A stretch of DNA of 6,870 bases from Lachnospiraceae bacterium (GCA_017463035.1 JAFTPY010000395.1:1-6870); one strand, 5' to 3'. Shown: positions 1 to 6,777, numbered from the stretch's first letter. Made by a program: numbers and translations. The notes: generated from the letters alone by a model not told the origin.

Positions 1-128
1 ATCAGAATCTGAAATACGTCTAACGAATCAGCGCCAAGGTCATCTACAAAAGTGGTTTCCATTGTGATTTCCTCTTCATCCACATTTAATACCTCGCTGA
101 TTATTTTCTGTAATTTCTCGAATTCCAT
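1..128 (-). CDS. acpP: Acyl carrier protein, N-terminal part (cut by window edge)
   Basis: This is the cytosolic carrier that holds growing acyl chains during type II fatty acid synthesis and supplies acyl groups to PlsX. The minus strand gives 42 codons starting MEFEKLQKII. Residues 30-37 are DLGADSLD, the classic ACP site where Ser35 receives 4'-phosphopantetheine. The acidic first helix and the following VFQI are also typical. The ATG at 128-126 is preceded by AAAGGAG (143-137) with an 8-base spacer, so the start is secure. About half of a normal 75-80 residue ACP is present; the rest lies beyond base 1. The start is 15 bases after the plsX stop, so the two genes are almost certainly co-transcribed, as in many Firmicutes. 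Confidence 0.95.
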   Translation of the reverse strand, partial: MEFEKLQKIISEVLNVDEEEITMETTFVDDLGADSLDVFQIL

Positions 129-143
129 GTTTCTTTCTCCTTT

Positions 144-1157
144 CTATGATTCATTTACTGAAATACTGTCCTTGATTCTTTCGTTAATGTTCTGCTCTTT
201 AAAAGCAATACACTGTAAAATCGAATTCATCACCTCATCCGACTTGGAATTTCCGTGGGTCTTTACCACCAGTCCCTTTAGGCCGAGCATAGGCGCTCCG
301 CCGTATTTGGACGAATCCAAATCCTTTAAGGTCTCCTTCAGTGCAGGCTTTACAAGCAAAGCACCGATTTTACTGCGAAGAGAACTCATCATACCTGTTT
401 TAATCTTACTGATTAAGGTGCCTGCCAGTCCCTCGTAAAGCTTTAAAATCACATTGCCCACGAAGGCCTCACACACAACAACATCCGCATAACCGGCCGG
501 AATCTCTCTTGCCTCGATACTTCCGATAAAATTAATCTCATTACAGTTCTTAAGTAACGGGAAGGTCTCCTTTACCAGAGCATTTCCCTTCTCTTCCTCC
601 GCGCCGATATTTACAATCGCCACACGAGGATTCTTAATGCCGATCACGTGTTCCATATAAACGGAACCCATCTTCGCAAACTGTACCAGATGGGAAGATC
701 TGGCATCTACATTTGCCCCGCAGTCAATCAAAAGCGAAACTCCCTTTGCAGTGGGAAGCAGCGGTGCAAGCGGCGGACGCTCTACCCCGGGAAGTCTGCC
801 CACAATCAGTTGGGCTCCTACCAGAACCGCACCGGTACTGCCTGCAGATACAAAGGCATCCGCTTCGTTATTCTTTACCAAAGTCATTGCCTTTACGATG
901 GAAGAATCCTTTTTCCGGCGCACCGCCATAACCGGTGCCTCCTCATTGGTAATCTCTTCCTCGGCATGAACCACGGTAATCCGTTCTTTATCATAAGTAT
1001 ACTGTTTCAACTGCTCTCCGATAACATCTTCCTTACCCACGAGGATAACATGAATCCGCTTATCTTCGTTTACAGCGCGAACAGACCCCTTTATCACCTC
1101 TGCCGGAGCGTTGTCTCCGCCCATGGCATCCACGGCGACTTTTACCATTGTCTGCAT
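144..1157 (-). CDS. plsX: Phosphate acyltransferase PlsX
   Basis: PlsX converts acyl-ACP and phosphate to acyl-phosphate, the acyl donor for PlsY in the first step of phosphatidic acid synthesis; in studied bacteria it is a peripheral membrane enzyme. The 337-residue product has the family landmarks in order: VAVDAMGGDNAP (7-18), EEAPVMAVRRKKDSS (72-86), the glycine-rich FVSAGSTGAVLVG (102-114), ERPPLAPLLPT (126-136), LIDCGANVDA (143-152), and YGGAPMLGLKG near the C-terminus (285-295). Length is normal for the family. I chose the ATG at 1157 because AAAGGAG at 1175-1169 lies 11 bases upstream. A GTG at 1178 would add seven residues but overlaps that ribosome binding site and sits only a few bases after the predicted transcription start. 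Another in-frame ATG at 1148 is possible but poorly spaced. A sigma-A-like promoter lies just upstream, and acpP follows 15 bases after the stop. Confidence 0.96.
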   Translation of the reverse strand: MQTMVKVAVDAMGGDNAPAEVIKGSVRAVNEDKRIHVILVGKEDVIGEQLKQYTYDKERITVVHAEEEITNEEAPVMAVRRKKDSSIVKAMTLVKNNEADAFVSAGSTGAVLVGAQLIVGRLPGVERPPLAPLLPTAKGVSLLIDCGANVDARSSHLVQFAKMGSVYMEHVIGIKNPRVAIVNIGAEEEKGNALVKETFPLLKNCNEINFIGSIEAREIPAGYADVVVCEAFVGNVILKLYEGLAGTLISKIKTGMMSSLRSKIGALLVKPALKETLKDLDSSKYGGAPMLGLKGLVVKTHGNSKSDEVMNSILQCIAFKEQNINERIKDSISVNES

Positions 1158-1189
1158 CTTACCGAATACTCCTTTCACATCTATAAATC

Positions 1190-1218
1190 ACTATACTAAA
1201 TCTCTCTTTAAAAATCAA
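1190..1218 (-). promoter_or_regulatory. Probable sigma-A promoter of plsX-acpP
   Basis: On the minus strand TTGATT (1218-1213, four of six matches to TTGACA) is separated by exactly 17 bases from TATAGT (1195-1190, five of six matches to TATAAT). Transcription would begin near 1183, leaving a leader of about 25 bases that contains the AAAGGAG site of plsX. The promoter lies in the cheR-plsX gap, so fatty acid and phospholipid genes could be transcribed independently of the upstream cluster. Seen in sequence; activity is inferred. Confidence 0.6.
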
Positions 1219-1220
1219 CA

Positions 1221-1238
1221 GTAATTTGAAAAAATTAC
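1221..1238. other. Perfect 7-base inverted repeat next to the plsX -35 box
   Basis: The arms GTAATTT and AAATTAC are perfect inverted repeats around a 4-base centre. The repeat covers the cheR stop codon (1237-1235) and ends two bases from the -35 box. It could be a protein-binding site acting on the plsX promoter, or a weak AT-rich hairpin at the 3' end of cheR mRNA. It lacks a G+C-rich stem and an immediate uninterrupted T tract, so it is a poor terminator. It does not fit the spacing of the FabT-type operator as I remember it (the centre is about 3 bases too short), and it is not a recognisable FapR site. Confidence 0.35.
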
Positions 1239-2008
1239 TCTTTCCGGTAAAAGAAAGAACGATAGGTTTTATAGCCCAAAGCAGCCGGCTGGATAATCTG
1301 CTCCGTGGAACCTACAAACAGGAATCCTTCCGGACGCAGAGAATCGTTAAATTTCTTGTAAATATCCGTTTTTGCTTCTTCCGTAAAATAGATCAGAACA
1401 TTACGGCAGACAATCAAATCACAGGCAGACGGATACGGATCATTCAGTAAATTGTGTTCCTTAAACTCCACACATTTTTTCACATCCGCATTAATCTGAT
1501 AGTTATGCTCGTTTACCTGCGTAAAATATTTTTTCAAAAATGCGGTCGGAAGTCCCTTTAAGCTCTTATCGTTATAAAGTCCCATCCGTGCCTTATCCAG
1601 AACCTGCTTGTCAATATCCGTTGCAATAATATGTATCTGAGACAGAGGAAGAAACTGATTCAGCAGCATTACAAGAGAATACGGCTCATCTCCCGTAGAG
1701 CAGGCTGCACTCCAAATCTTCGGCGTTTTTGACTTTTCCAAAATCACCGGAACAATTTCCTTCTCCATTACTTTCCATAATTCAGGGTTTCGATAAAACT
1801 CCGATACGTTGATGGTAAGGTAGTTTACAAACTCGTCAAACCGCTCCTTATCCGTCTTTAACAGCTGTACGTATGCGGAATAGGTTGTTATTTTATGCTT
1901 TGCGATCAAAGCATCGATTCTGCGCTTCATCTGGCGCTCTTTGTATGCATTTAAGTCGATTTTCGTCAGTTGGAATACATCTTTTTTAAACTGTTCGTAA
2001 TTATCCAT
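1235..2008 (-). CDS. cheR: CheR-type protein-glutamate O-methyltransferase
   Basis: CheR transfers methyl groups from S-adenosylmethionine to glutamates on chemoreceptors, the adaptation arm of chemotaxis, opposed by CheB. The 257-residue protein has the usual two domains: an all-alpha N-terminal domain (about 1-70, with the basic KRRIDALI segment at 28-35) and a Rossmann-type methyltransferase domain (about 75-257). Visible motifs are NVSEFYRNP (67-75), the SAM loop WSAACSTGDEPYSL (99-112), ATDID (129-133), CRNVLIYF (201-208) and FLFVGSTEQ (229-237). The ATG at 2008 has GGAGGG (2020-2015) six bases upstream. No TPR or PAS segment is attached, so it is a minimal CheR. No receptor, cheA, cheB or flagellar gene is in the window; the family is clear but the partner is not. 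The 163-base gap before it holds a possible RNA structure. Confidence 0.93.
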   Translation of the reverse strand: MDNYEQFKKDVFQLTKIDLNAYKERQMKRRIDALIAKHKITTYSAYVQLLKTDKERFDEFVNYLTINVSEFYRNPELWKVMEKEIVPVILEKSKTPKIWSAACSTGDEPYSLVMLLNQFLPLSQIHIIATDIDKQVLDKARMGLYNDKSLKGLPTAFLKKYFTQVNEHNYQINADVKKCVEFKEHNLLNDPYPSACDLIVCRNVLIYFTEEAKTDIYKKFNDSLRPEGFLFVGSTEQIIQPAALGYKTYRSFFYRKE

Positions 2009-2038
2009 ATGTAACCCTCCATGCGATTCTCATTTGTC

Positions 2039-2152
2039 CGAAGTGTGGCAAACTTCTTCGAATATAGGGAACGCCCCGATCCCCCTTGGCAAAAGTGCGC
2101 CATGTTATGCAAACGACATATACGCACCTCATCTCAGAGTCTCGAGGCGTTC
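2039..2152 (-). ncRNA. Candidate structured leader RNA upstream of cheR (unidentified)
   Basis: The gap between ispH-S1 and cheR can fold as minus-strand RNA. An outer 11-bp helix pairs 2152-2142 with 2079-2069 and has one U.G wobble. Inside it, GTGCG (2127-2123) pairs with CGCAC (2099-2095), and beyond that UAUGU (2120-2116) pairs with ACAUG (2105-2101), again with one U.G pair, closing a 10-base loop. A separate small hairpin lies at 2060-2039. Both wobbles become A-C mismatches if the plus strand is transcribed, so the structure fits an RNA read with the genes. CGCAT beside the cheR ribosome binding site (2025-2021) could also pair with GTGCG, offering a switch between two folds. I do not recognise a known riboswitch class. 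Folding was done by eye; function is inference. Confidence 0.35.
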
Positions 2153-2171
2153 TTATTTCTCTTACGAGATA

Positions 2172-4106
2172 TTATTCTGCATCAGCAGCATCTTCCTGAA
2201 CCTCGGCAGCTTCTTCCTCTACCGGAGCAAGCAATGCCTTTACGCTCAAGCTGATCTTCTTGTCTTCAAGATTGAAATCAACAATCTTTGCTTCGATTTC
2301 CTGACCAACCTTTAATACGTCAGCCGGCTTCTCGATGTGCTCTCTTGCAATCTGAGAAACATGAAGTAAAGCGTCAACGCCCGGAAGAAGCTCAACGAAT
2401 GCACCGAAATCGGTCATTCTTGCTACCTTACCGGTAACGATGGTACCTACAGCAAACTTCTCTTCTGCATCAGCCCACGGATTCTGATCCGGGAACTTCA
2501 TGGAAAGAGCAACCTTCTCGCCCTGGATATCCTTAATGAACGCCTTCACGGTATCGCCAACCTTGAACACCTTCTTCGGGCTCTCGATTCTGCCCCAGGA
2601 CATCTCGGAGATGTGAAGTAAGCCGTCTACGCCGCCAAGATCGATGAATGCACCGAACTCGGTTACATTCTTAACCTTGCCTTCTACTACGTCGCCGATC
2701 TGAATTCTTGCGAAAAGCTCCTTCTGAAGCTCAGCCTTCTTTGCAACGAGTAACTGCTTACGGTCACCGATGATTCTTCTCTTACGCGGATTGAACTCAC
2801 TGATTACGAACTCAATCTCCTGATCCTTGTACTTGCTTAAATCCTTCTCATAAGTGTCGGATACAAGGCTTGCCGGAATGAAAATTCTGGTTTCTTCGAA
2901 GTTTACGCTTAAACCGCCATCCAATACTGCGGAAACGGTTGCGGTAAGAACTTCCTTGTTGTTGAATGCTTCTTCAAGTCTCTTGTTGCCCTTCTCTGCA
3001 GCAAGTCTCTTGTAGGTAAGGAGAACCTGACCCTCTCCGTCGTTTACCTTAAGAACCTTTGCCTGCATGGTGTCACCTTCCTTAACCAGAGTGGTTAAGT
3101 CCACATTCGGAGTGTTGGTGTATTCGCTTCTGGTAATAATACCGTCAGCCTTGTAGCCTATGTTCAAGACGATTTCGTCTTCTTTAACGCGAATCACAGT
3201 GCCCTCGACTACCTCTCCGTTGTGTATTGTCTTTAAAGACTCCTCCAATAATTGGTCAAAACTCATTTCAGACATGATTTTCTGAACCTCCTTGATAATA
3301 TTATTTGGGGTGGAAGCCCCCGCTGTAATACCTACGCAACGAAAAGATTTAAACTGACTTAAATCCAGGTCATCGAGTTTCTGTATATAGTAAGTATTTC
3401 CACATGCGTTCTTTGCGATTTCATACAACTTCTTTGTGTTGGAACTCTGCTTTCCGCCGATCACAATCATGGCCTCCGACATAGCCGCCAATTGCGCCGC
3501 CTCCGACTGTCGTTCCTGAGTCGCATTGCATATCGTATTCAGAACAATTATATCATAACCCTTTTTTTCAAAAATTTCAACTAATTCTTTAAATTTCTTG
3601 TAATTAAATGTCGTTTGTGCTACGATACATAATTTATCCCCTGTCGGAATGTTCATTTTTTCCAGTTTTTCCTCAGAATCTGCAATAAAAACCTCACCGT
3701 TTGCCCAGCCTTTTATGCCGATGACCTCCGGATGACTTTCGTCTCCTATAATGACAAGCTTTCTGCCGGCATTGCTTTGCTCCTCGGCTATCTTATGAAT
3801 TTTTTTTACAAAAGGACAGGTCGCATCCACCACCTCAAAGCCGTATTCCCGCATTTTCTCCTGTTCCGCTCTCGTTACGCCGTGGGAACGTATTACTATT
3901 GTACCCTTTTCCACGGTTTCCCATGCATCCTCCAGATATAAAATACAGACTCCTTTTTTCTCAAACTCTTTGATTACCTCTTCATTATGGATAATCGGGC
4001 CGTAGGTATATACCTTTTTCCCTTGTGCCAGCTGCTCTTCCACCTGTTCCACGGCACGTTTTACACCGAAACAAAAGCCTGCTGTTTTTGCAACCGTAAT
4101 TTCCAT
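2172..4106 (-). CDS. ispH: Fused IspH (HMBPP reductase) and ribosomal protein S1-like protein
   Basis: One 644-residue frame joins two proteins. Residues 1 to about 277 are IspH, the [4Fe-4S] enzyme that reduces HMBPP to IPP and DMAPP in the last MEP-pathway step. Cluster ligands Cys12, Cys97 and Cys193 are present, with His40, His75, His125, Glu127 and the SSN motif (221-223). Residues from about 296 form four S1/OB-fold RNA-binding domains (about 296-367, 384-450, 471-538, 553-623) and an acidic tail, like Gram-positive S1 proteins. This fusion is known in Clostridia, so it is not an assembly error. The ATG at 4106 is chosen because MEITVAKTAGFCFG is the normal IspH N-terminus and GGGAAGG lies upstream; a GTG at 4157 would overlap cmk and has no ribosome binding site. 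The start is 29 bases after the cmk stop. Phe codons are 10 TTT to 1 TTC in the IspH part but 2 TTT to 14 TTC in the S1 part. Confidence 0.95.
   Translation of the reverse strand: MEITVAKTAGFCFGVKRAVEQVEEQLAQGKKVYTYGPIIHNEEVIKEFEKKGVCILYLEDAWETVEKGTIVIRSHGVTRAEQEKMREYGFEVVDATCPFVKKIHKIAEEQSNAGRKLVIIGDESHPEVIGIKGWANGEVFIADSEEKLEKMNIPTGDKLCIVAQTTFNYKKFKELVEIFEKKGYDIIVLNTICNATQERQSEAAQLAAMSEAMIVIGGKQSSNTKKLYEIAKNACGNTYYIQKLDDLDLSQFKSFRCVGITAGASTPNNIIKEVQKIMSEMSFDQLLEESLKTIHNGEVVEGTVIRVKEDEIVLNIGYKADGIITRSEYTNTPNVDLTTLVKEGDTMQAKVLKVNDGEGQVLLTYKRLAAEKGNKRLEEAFNNKEVLTATVSAVLDGGLSVNFEETRIFIPASLVSDTYEKDLSKYKDQEIEFVISEFNPRKRRIIGDRKQLLVAKKAELQKELFARIQIGDVVEGKVKNVTEFGAFIDLGGVDGLLHISEMSWGRIESPKKVFKVGDTVKAFIKDIQGEKVALSMKFPDQNPWADAEEKFAVGTIVTGKVARMTDFGAFVELLPGVDALLHVSQIAREHIEKPADVLKVGQEIEAKIVDFNLEDKKISLSVKALLAPVEEEAAEVQEDAADAE
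3273..3293 (-). promoter_or_regulatory. Internal ribosome binding site and ATG before the S1 domains
   Basis: Inside the fused gene, AAGGAGG (3293-3287) is a perfect Shine-Dalgarno sequence, 11 bases before an in-frame ATG (3275-3273, Met278). Initiation here would give a free S1 protein of 367 residues starting MSEMSFDQLLEES, like a standalone S1 N-terminus. The bases encode Lys272-Glu273 as AAG GAG. The spacer is slightly long, equal to the one at plsX. The site coincides with the IspH/S1 junction and with the change in Phe codon use. Sequence is direct; use of the site is inferred. Confidence 0.5.
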
Positions 4107-4135
4107 TTTATACAGCCTTCCCGTATCTTTATATT

Positions 4136-4807
4136 TTACCGCTGTGCCTCCACGCACATCTCGTAAAGCTTCTCTACATTTTCCTCTATGGTCATATTCG
4201 AATTATCAAAGTACACCGCATCCTCTGCCTGCACAAGCGGTGCAAACTCACGATGGGAGTCACGGTAATCCCGTTCTCTGATATTCTCTTCGATTTCCGC
4301 AAGACTGCATTCGATGCCCTTAGCAATCTGCTCGTCGTAACGACGCTTTGCGCGGGTCTCCACACTGGCAGTCAGAAACACCTTTACATTGGCATCGGTC
4401 AGTACATAAGAACCGATATCTCTGCCGTCCATCACCACATTTTCCTGCTTTGCAAGCTGACGCTGTAATTCTACCATTTTTAAGCGGACCTGCTTGTTTG
4501 CTGAAGAAATGCTGGCCATCCGGCTGACCTCCTCCGTACGAATCAGGCCGTTTACATTCTCTCCGTTTAACAATACCACCTGTTCACCGTTCTGATGTGT
4601 AATCGTAACATCCGCCGTATCACACGCAGCCTCCATTGCCGCAAAATCATCCTCCGCAATACCGTTTCGTAAAAAATGCAACGCCATGGCACGGTACATA
4701 GCCCCCGTATCCACATAAATGTATCCTAACTTTGTTGCCAGCTTCTTCGCCACCGTACTCTTTCCGGCTCCTGCCGGTCCGTCAAGCGCAATACTGAAAT
4801 ATCCCAT
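4136..4807 (-). CDS. cmk: Cytidylate kinase
   Basis: This cytosolic enzyme phosphorylates CMP and dCMP with ATP, recycling cytidine nucleotides for RNA, DNA and CDP-lipid synthesis. The 223-residue product has the usual length and motifs: P-loop GPAGAGKST (10-18), DTGAMYRA (33-40), MDGRDIGSYVL (126-136), and the C-terminal RDYRDSHREFAPLVQAEDA (179-197), which carries the lid and nucleotide-binding arginines. The ATG at 4807 follows AAAGGA with about six bases between. A 111-base gap separates it from the flavoprotein gene; I see no promoter, terminator or reading frame there, only a small GTGC-TTTT-GCAC hairpin (4833-4822) just before the ribosome binding site. ispH-S1 starts 29 bases downstream, so the two are likely co-transcribed. 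Confidence 0.97.
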   Translation of the reverse strand: MGYFSIALDGPAGAGKSTVAKKLATKLGYIYVDTGAMYRAMALHFLRNGIAEDDFAAMEAACDTADVTITHQNGEQVVLLNGENVNGLIRTEEVSRMASISSANKQVRLKMVELQRQLAKQENVVMDGRDIGSYVLTDANVKVFLTASVETRAKRRYDEQIAKGIECSLAEIEENIRERDYRDSHREFAPLVQAEDAVYFDNSNMTIEENVEKLYEMCVEAQR

Positions 4808-4918
4808 CGTTCATCCTTTCCGTGCAAAAGCACCTGTTTCCTTCTTGTTGTAAGAACCGCATACCTTACATATGTTCTCTACCTGGTTCCTCTTTGTCTG
4901 TACACACTTCCTACTGTT

Positions 4919-6157
4919 CTATACTTCCTCTGCCGCACAGCCCCCTGCCAGATATCCGGTCGACCAGGCAATCTGTAAATTGTATCCGCCGGTCAGCGCA
5001 TCCACATCCAGCACTTCGCCCGCAAAATACAACCCCTTTGTCAACTTCGATTCCATGGTGGACGGATTTACTTCCTTTACGGAAATCCCTCCCCGCGTAA
5101 TCACTGCTTCGTTGAATCCGCCTGTCTTTTTAATATGCAGTTCTATGCCTTTTAATACATCTACCAAAACGGCACGCTCTTGTTTGGTCACGGAATTTAC
5201 CTGCTTCTCCTCCGGTATGCCGCATAATCCGATTATAACCCGAATCAGCCGCTGTGGCAACAGTTTATCCAAAGCATTTCGAAACTGCTTGTTCTTTGCT
5301 TCTTCAAAATCCCGCAAAATCCGAGCATCCAGCTCCTCCTTTGACAACGCCGGCTTTAAGTCAAGCAGCACTCTTACTTCTCCCTGCTGCAATTTGTCGG
5401 TCACCGCCGCACTGGCGGAAAGCACCAGCGGACCGCTGATTCCGTCTGCGGTAAACAATAATTCCCCAAAGCCGTCATACAGCACCTTTTTTCCCTGTAC
5501 CGCTTTCAAGGTTACATTTTTCAAAGACAGTCCTTCCAGTTCCTTTGCAAAAGGCTCCGTAATTTTAAGGCCTACCAGCGACGGATAACAATCTGTTACC
5601 GTATGTCCGCACAGCTTTGCAAAGGTATAGCCGTCTCCCGTCGAACCGGTGGATGCATAGGAAAGTCCGCCGGTCGCCACAATGCATGCATCGCCGGAAA
5701 GACGTTCGCCGCTTTGCAGCTCCACACCCGTAACACTTCCGCCCTCAACACAGACCTTATTTACCGTAGTGTTCAGTTTTATCGTAACACCGGCCTGTTT
5801 TAAGCGCTTTACCAGCCCGTTAATTACATCGGAGGACTTATCGGAAACCGGAAATACCCGTTCTCCCCGTTCCACCTTTAACGGCACACCGCACTCCTCA
5901 AAAAACTCCATTGTCTGAAGATTGGTAAACGCATATAAGGCACTGTACAGGAAACGGCGGTTGGTTACTACGTTTTTCAGCAAATCCTCCGTATCACAGG
6001 CATTGGTTACATTACATCTGCCTTTTCCCGTAATATATATTTTTTTCCCAAGCTTTTCGTTTTTTTCCAACAAAAGAACGTCGGCTCCCGCTTCCGCCGC
6101 CGCGATTGCGGCCAGCATTCCCGCCGCTCCGCCGCCGATGACTATGATTTTTTTCAT
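4919..6157 (-). CDS. HI0933/YhiN-family FAD-dependent oxidoreductase
   Basis: A 412-residue flavoprotein of the HI0933-like (BaiN/YhiN, TIGR00275-type) family. The N-terminal Rossmann dinucleotide site is IVIGGGAAGMLAA (5-17), followed by family signatures GKGRCNVTN (44-52), IVATGGLSYASTGSTGDG (159-176), FTADGISGP (235-243), TRGGI (354-358), and a C-terminal FAD-binding segment with FAGEVLDVDALTGGYN (378-393). Length is normal. Members are often annotated as aminoacetone oxidase or generic NAD(P)/FAD oxidoreductase, and one gut member has been linked to bile acid metabolism; the substrate cannot be told from sequence, so I leave it open. The ATG at 6157 has AAAGGAG (6169-6163) five bases upstream. 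Placement directly before cmk is, to my knowledge, common in Clostridia. No signal peptide, so probably cytosolic. Confidence 0.92.
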   Translation of the reverse strand: MKKIIVIGGGAAGMLAAIAAAEAGADVLLLEKNEKLGKKIYITGKGRCNVTNACDTEDLLKNVVTNRRFLYSALYAFTNLQTMEFFEECGVPLKVERGERVFPVSDKSSDVINGLVKRLKQAGVTIKLNTTVNKVCVEGGSVTGVELQSGERLSGDACIVATGGLSYASTGSTGDGYTFAKLCGHTVTDCYPSLVGLKITEPFAKELEGLSLKNVTLKAVQGKKVLYDGFGELLFTADGISGPLVLSASAAVTDKLQQGEVRVLLDLKPALSKEELDARILRDFEEAKNKQFRNALDKLLPQRLIRVIIGLCGIPEEKQVNSVTKQERAVLVDVLKGIELHIKKTGGFNEAVITRGGISVKEVNPSTMESKLTKGLYFAGEVLDVDALTGGYNLQIAWSTGYLAGGCAAEEV

Positions 6158-6190
6158 GAGTACTCCTTTATTCCTGTATGCAAACAGACA

Positions 6191-6214
6191 GGCTGCCGCA
6201 AAACAGCGACAGCC
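6191..6214 (-). terminator. Hairpin after the lipoprotein gene, possible weak terminator or attenuator
   Basis: On the minus strand GGCTGTCGC (6214-6206) pairs with GCGGCAGCC (6199-6191) over 9 bp around a 6-base loop, with one U.G wobble that would be a mismatch on the other strand. The stem is G+C-rich and starts 11 bases after the lipoprotein stop codon. What follows is TGTCTGTTTG, a broken T tract, so termination would be partial at best. It may lower transcription into the flavoprotein gene or stabilise the lipoprotein mRNA 3' end. Confidence 0.45.
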
Positions 6215-6225
6215 CGAATCCTTCT

Positions 6226-6777
6226 TTATCGACGCATATAAATGTCGTCCTTTGAAAACTCAAAATGCCCCGATGCATAATCTCCGCCGTCTACGGAAAA
6301 ACCGACAGCTTTGCATTCGGATACATTATCCAACAGGCTTTGTCCGAAAGCATCCAAAATCAAACCTTCGATACTGGCTCCTACCTGACTGACCGGCGGC
6401 GAATCTGCAGCAAAATCCACGACTGCTACGCCGTCTTTCTTTGATACTTTGTTTACGGTTACATATATTGCACTGTCTGCCAACGCATCCACCACCGCAT
6501 CGGCTACCACCTGCTCGGTAATTGCTTCGCCTTCCGTTAACAATACCGTGATTGCGGTCAGCTCTGTCAAATCTCCGCTGATGGTATAAATCGGCAGCTC
6601 CGTTGTCCCGGAAGGTGCTACCGTTAACGCAGCGTCCGTCGGTTTCGGTGTCATTGTTATGGTAAGTTCCGGCGTTACGGTCGGATCCTGCAAATCACCT
6701 TTCGGCGGTTTGTTACATCCGCATAACGCGCAAAGAACAAGAATACAGCTTAAGATAACTACGATCTTCTTACGCAT
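6226..6777 (-). CDS. Small lipoprotein with a GerMN-like domain
   Basis: The 183-residue product starts with a lipoprotein signal peptide: basic MRKK, a hydrophobic stretch, and the lipobox LCGC with Cys21 as the lipidated residue, so the mature protein should be anchored outside the cytoplasmic membrane. Residues 22-60 are a Thr/Pro-rich linker. The rest (about 61-183) resembles the GerMN fold found in GerM and other Firmicute lipoproteins: a helix-rich start, the VNKVSKKDGVAVVDFAAD segment (108-125, matching the family's variable-DG-x-A-x-VDF pattern), a helix, then VGFSVDGG (158-165). The domain call is by pattern and moderately sure; the role is not known, and GerM in spore formers acts in sporulation and germination. 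The ATG at 6777 has AAAGGAG (6789-6783) five bases upstream. It precedes the flavoprotein by 68 bases containing a hairpin. Confidence 0.85.
   Translation of the reverse strand: MRKKIVVILSCILVLCALCGCNKPPKGDLQDPTVTPELTITMTPKPTDAALTVAPSGTTELPIYTISGDLTELTAITVLLTEGEAITEQVVADAVVDALADSAIYVTVNKVSKKDGVAVVDFAADSPPVSQVGASIEGLILDAFGQSLLDNVSECKAVGFSVDGGDYASGHFEFSKDDIYMRR

Noticed and set aside
1158..1178. GTG at 1178 as the plsX start
   Set aside because: It overlaps the AAAGGAG site that serves the ATG at 1157 and lies about five bases from the predicted transcription start.
2039..2152. Lysine, TPP or c-di-GMP riboswitch in the cheR leader
   Set aside because: Short words such as GAGGTGCG and CTGAGA recall the lysine and TPP classes, but the rest of the conserved core and helix layout of those classes is missing.
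2172..4157. ispH-S1 fusion as a frameshift or assembly error, or with a start at the GTG at 4157
   Set aside because: The frame is continuous, both halves carry intact key residues, and this fusion is known in Clostridia. The upstream GTG overlaps cmk, lacks a ribosome binding site and adds 17 residues not expected in IspH.
4808..4918. Promoter or small gene in the gap before cmk
   Set aside because: No paired -35/-10 boxes and no open frame with a ribosome binding site; only a 4-bp hairpin was found.
4872..5588. 238-codon plus-strand frame opposite the flavoprotein gene, and other plus-strand frames
   Set aside because: They lie antisense to well-supported genes, have low-complexity Ser/Pro-rich or Cys-rich products without family motifs, and lack good ribosome binding sites.
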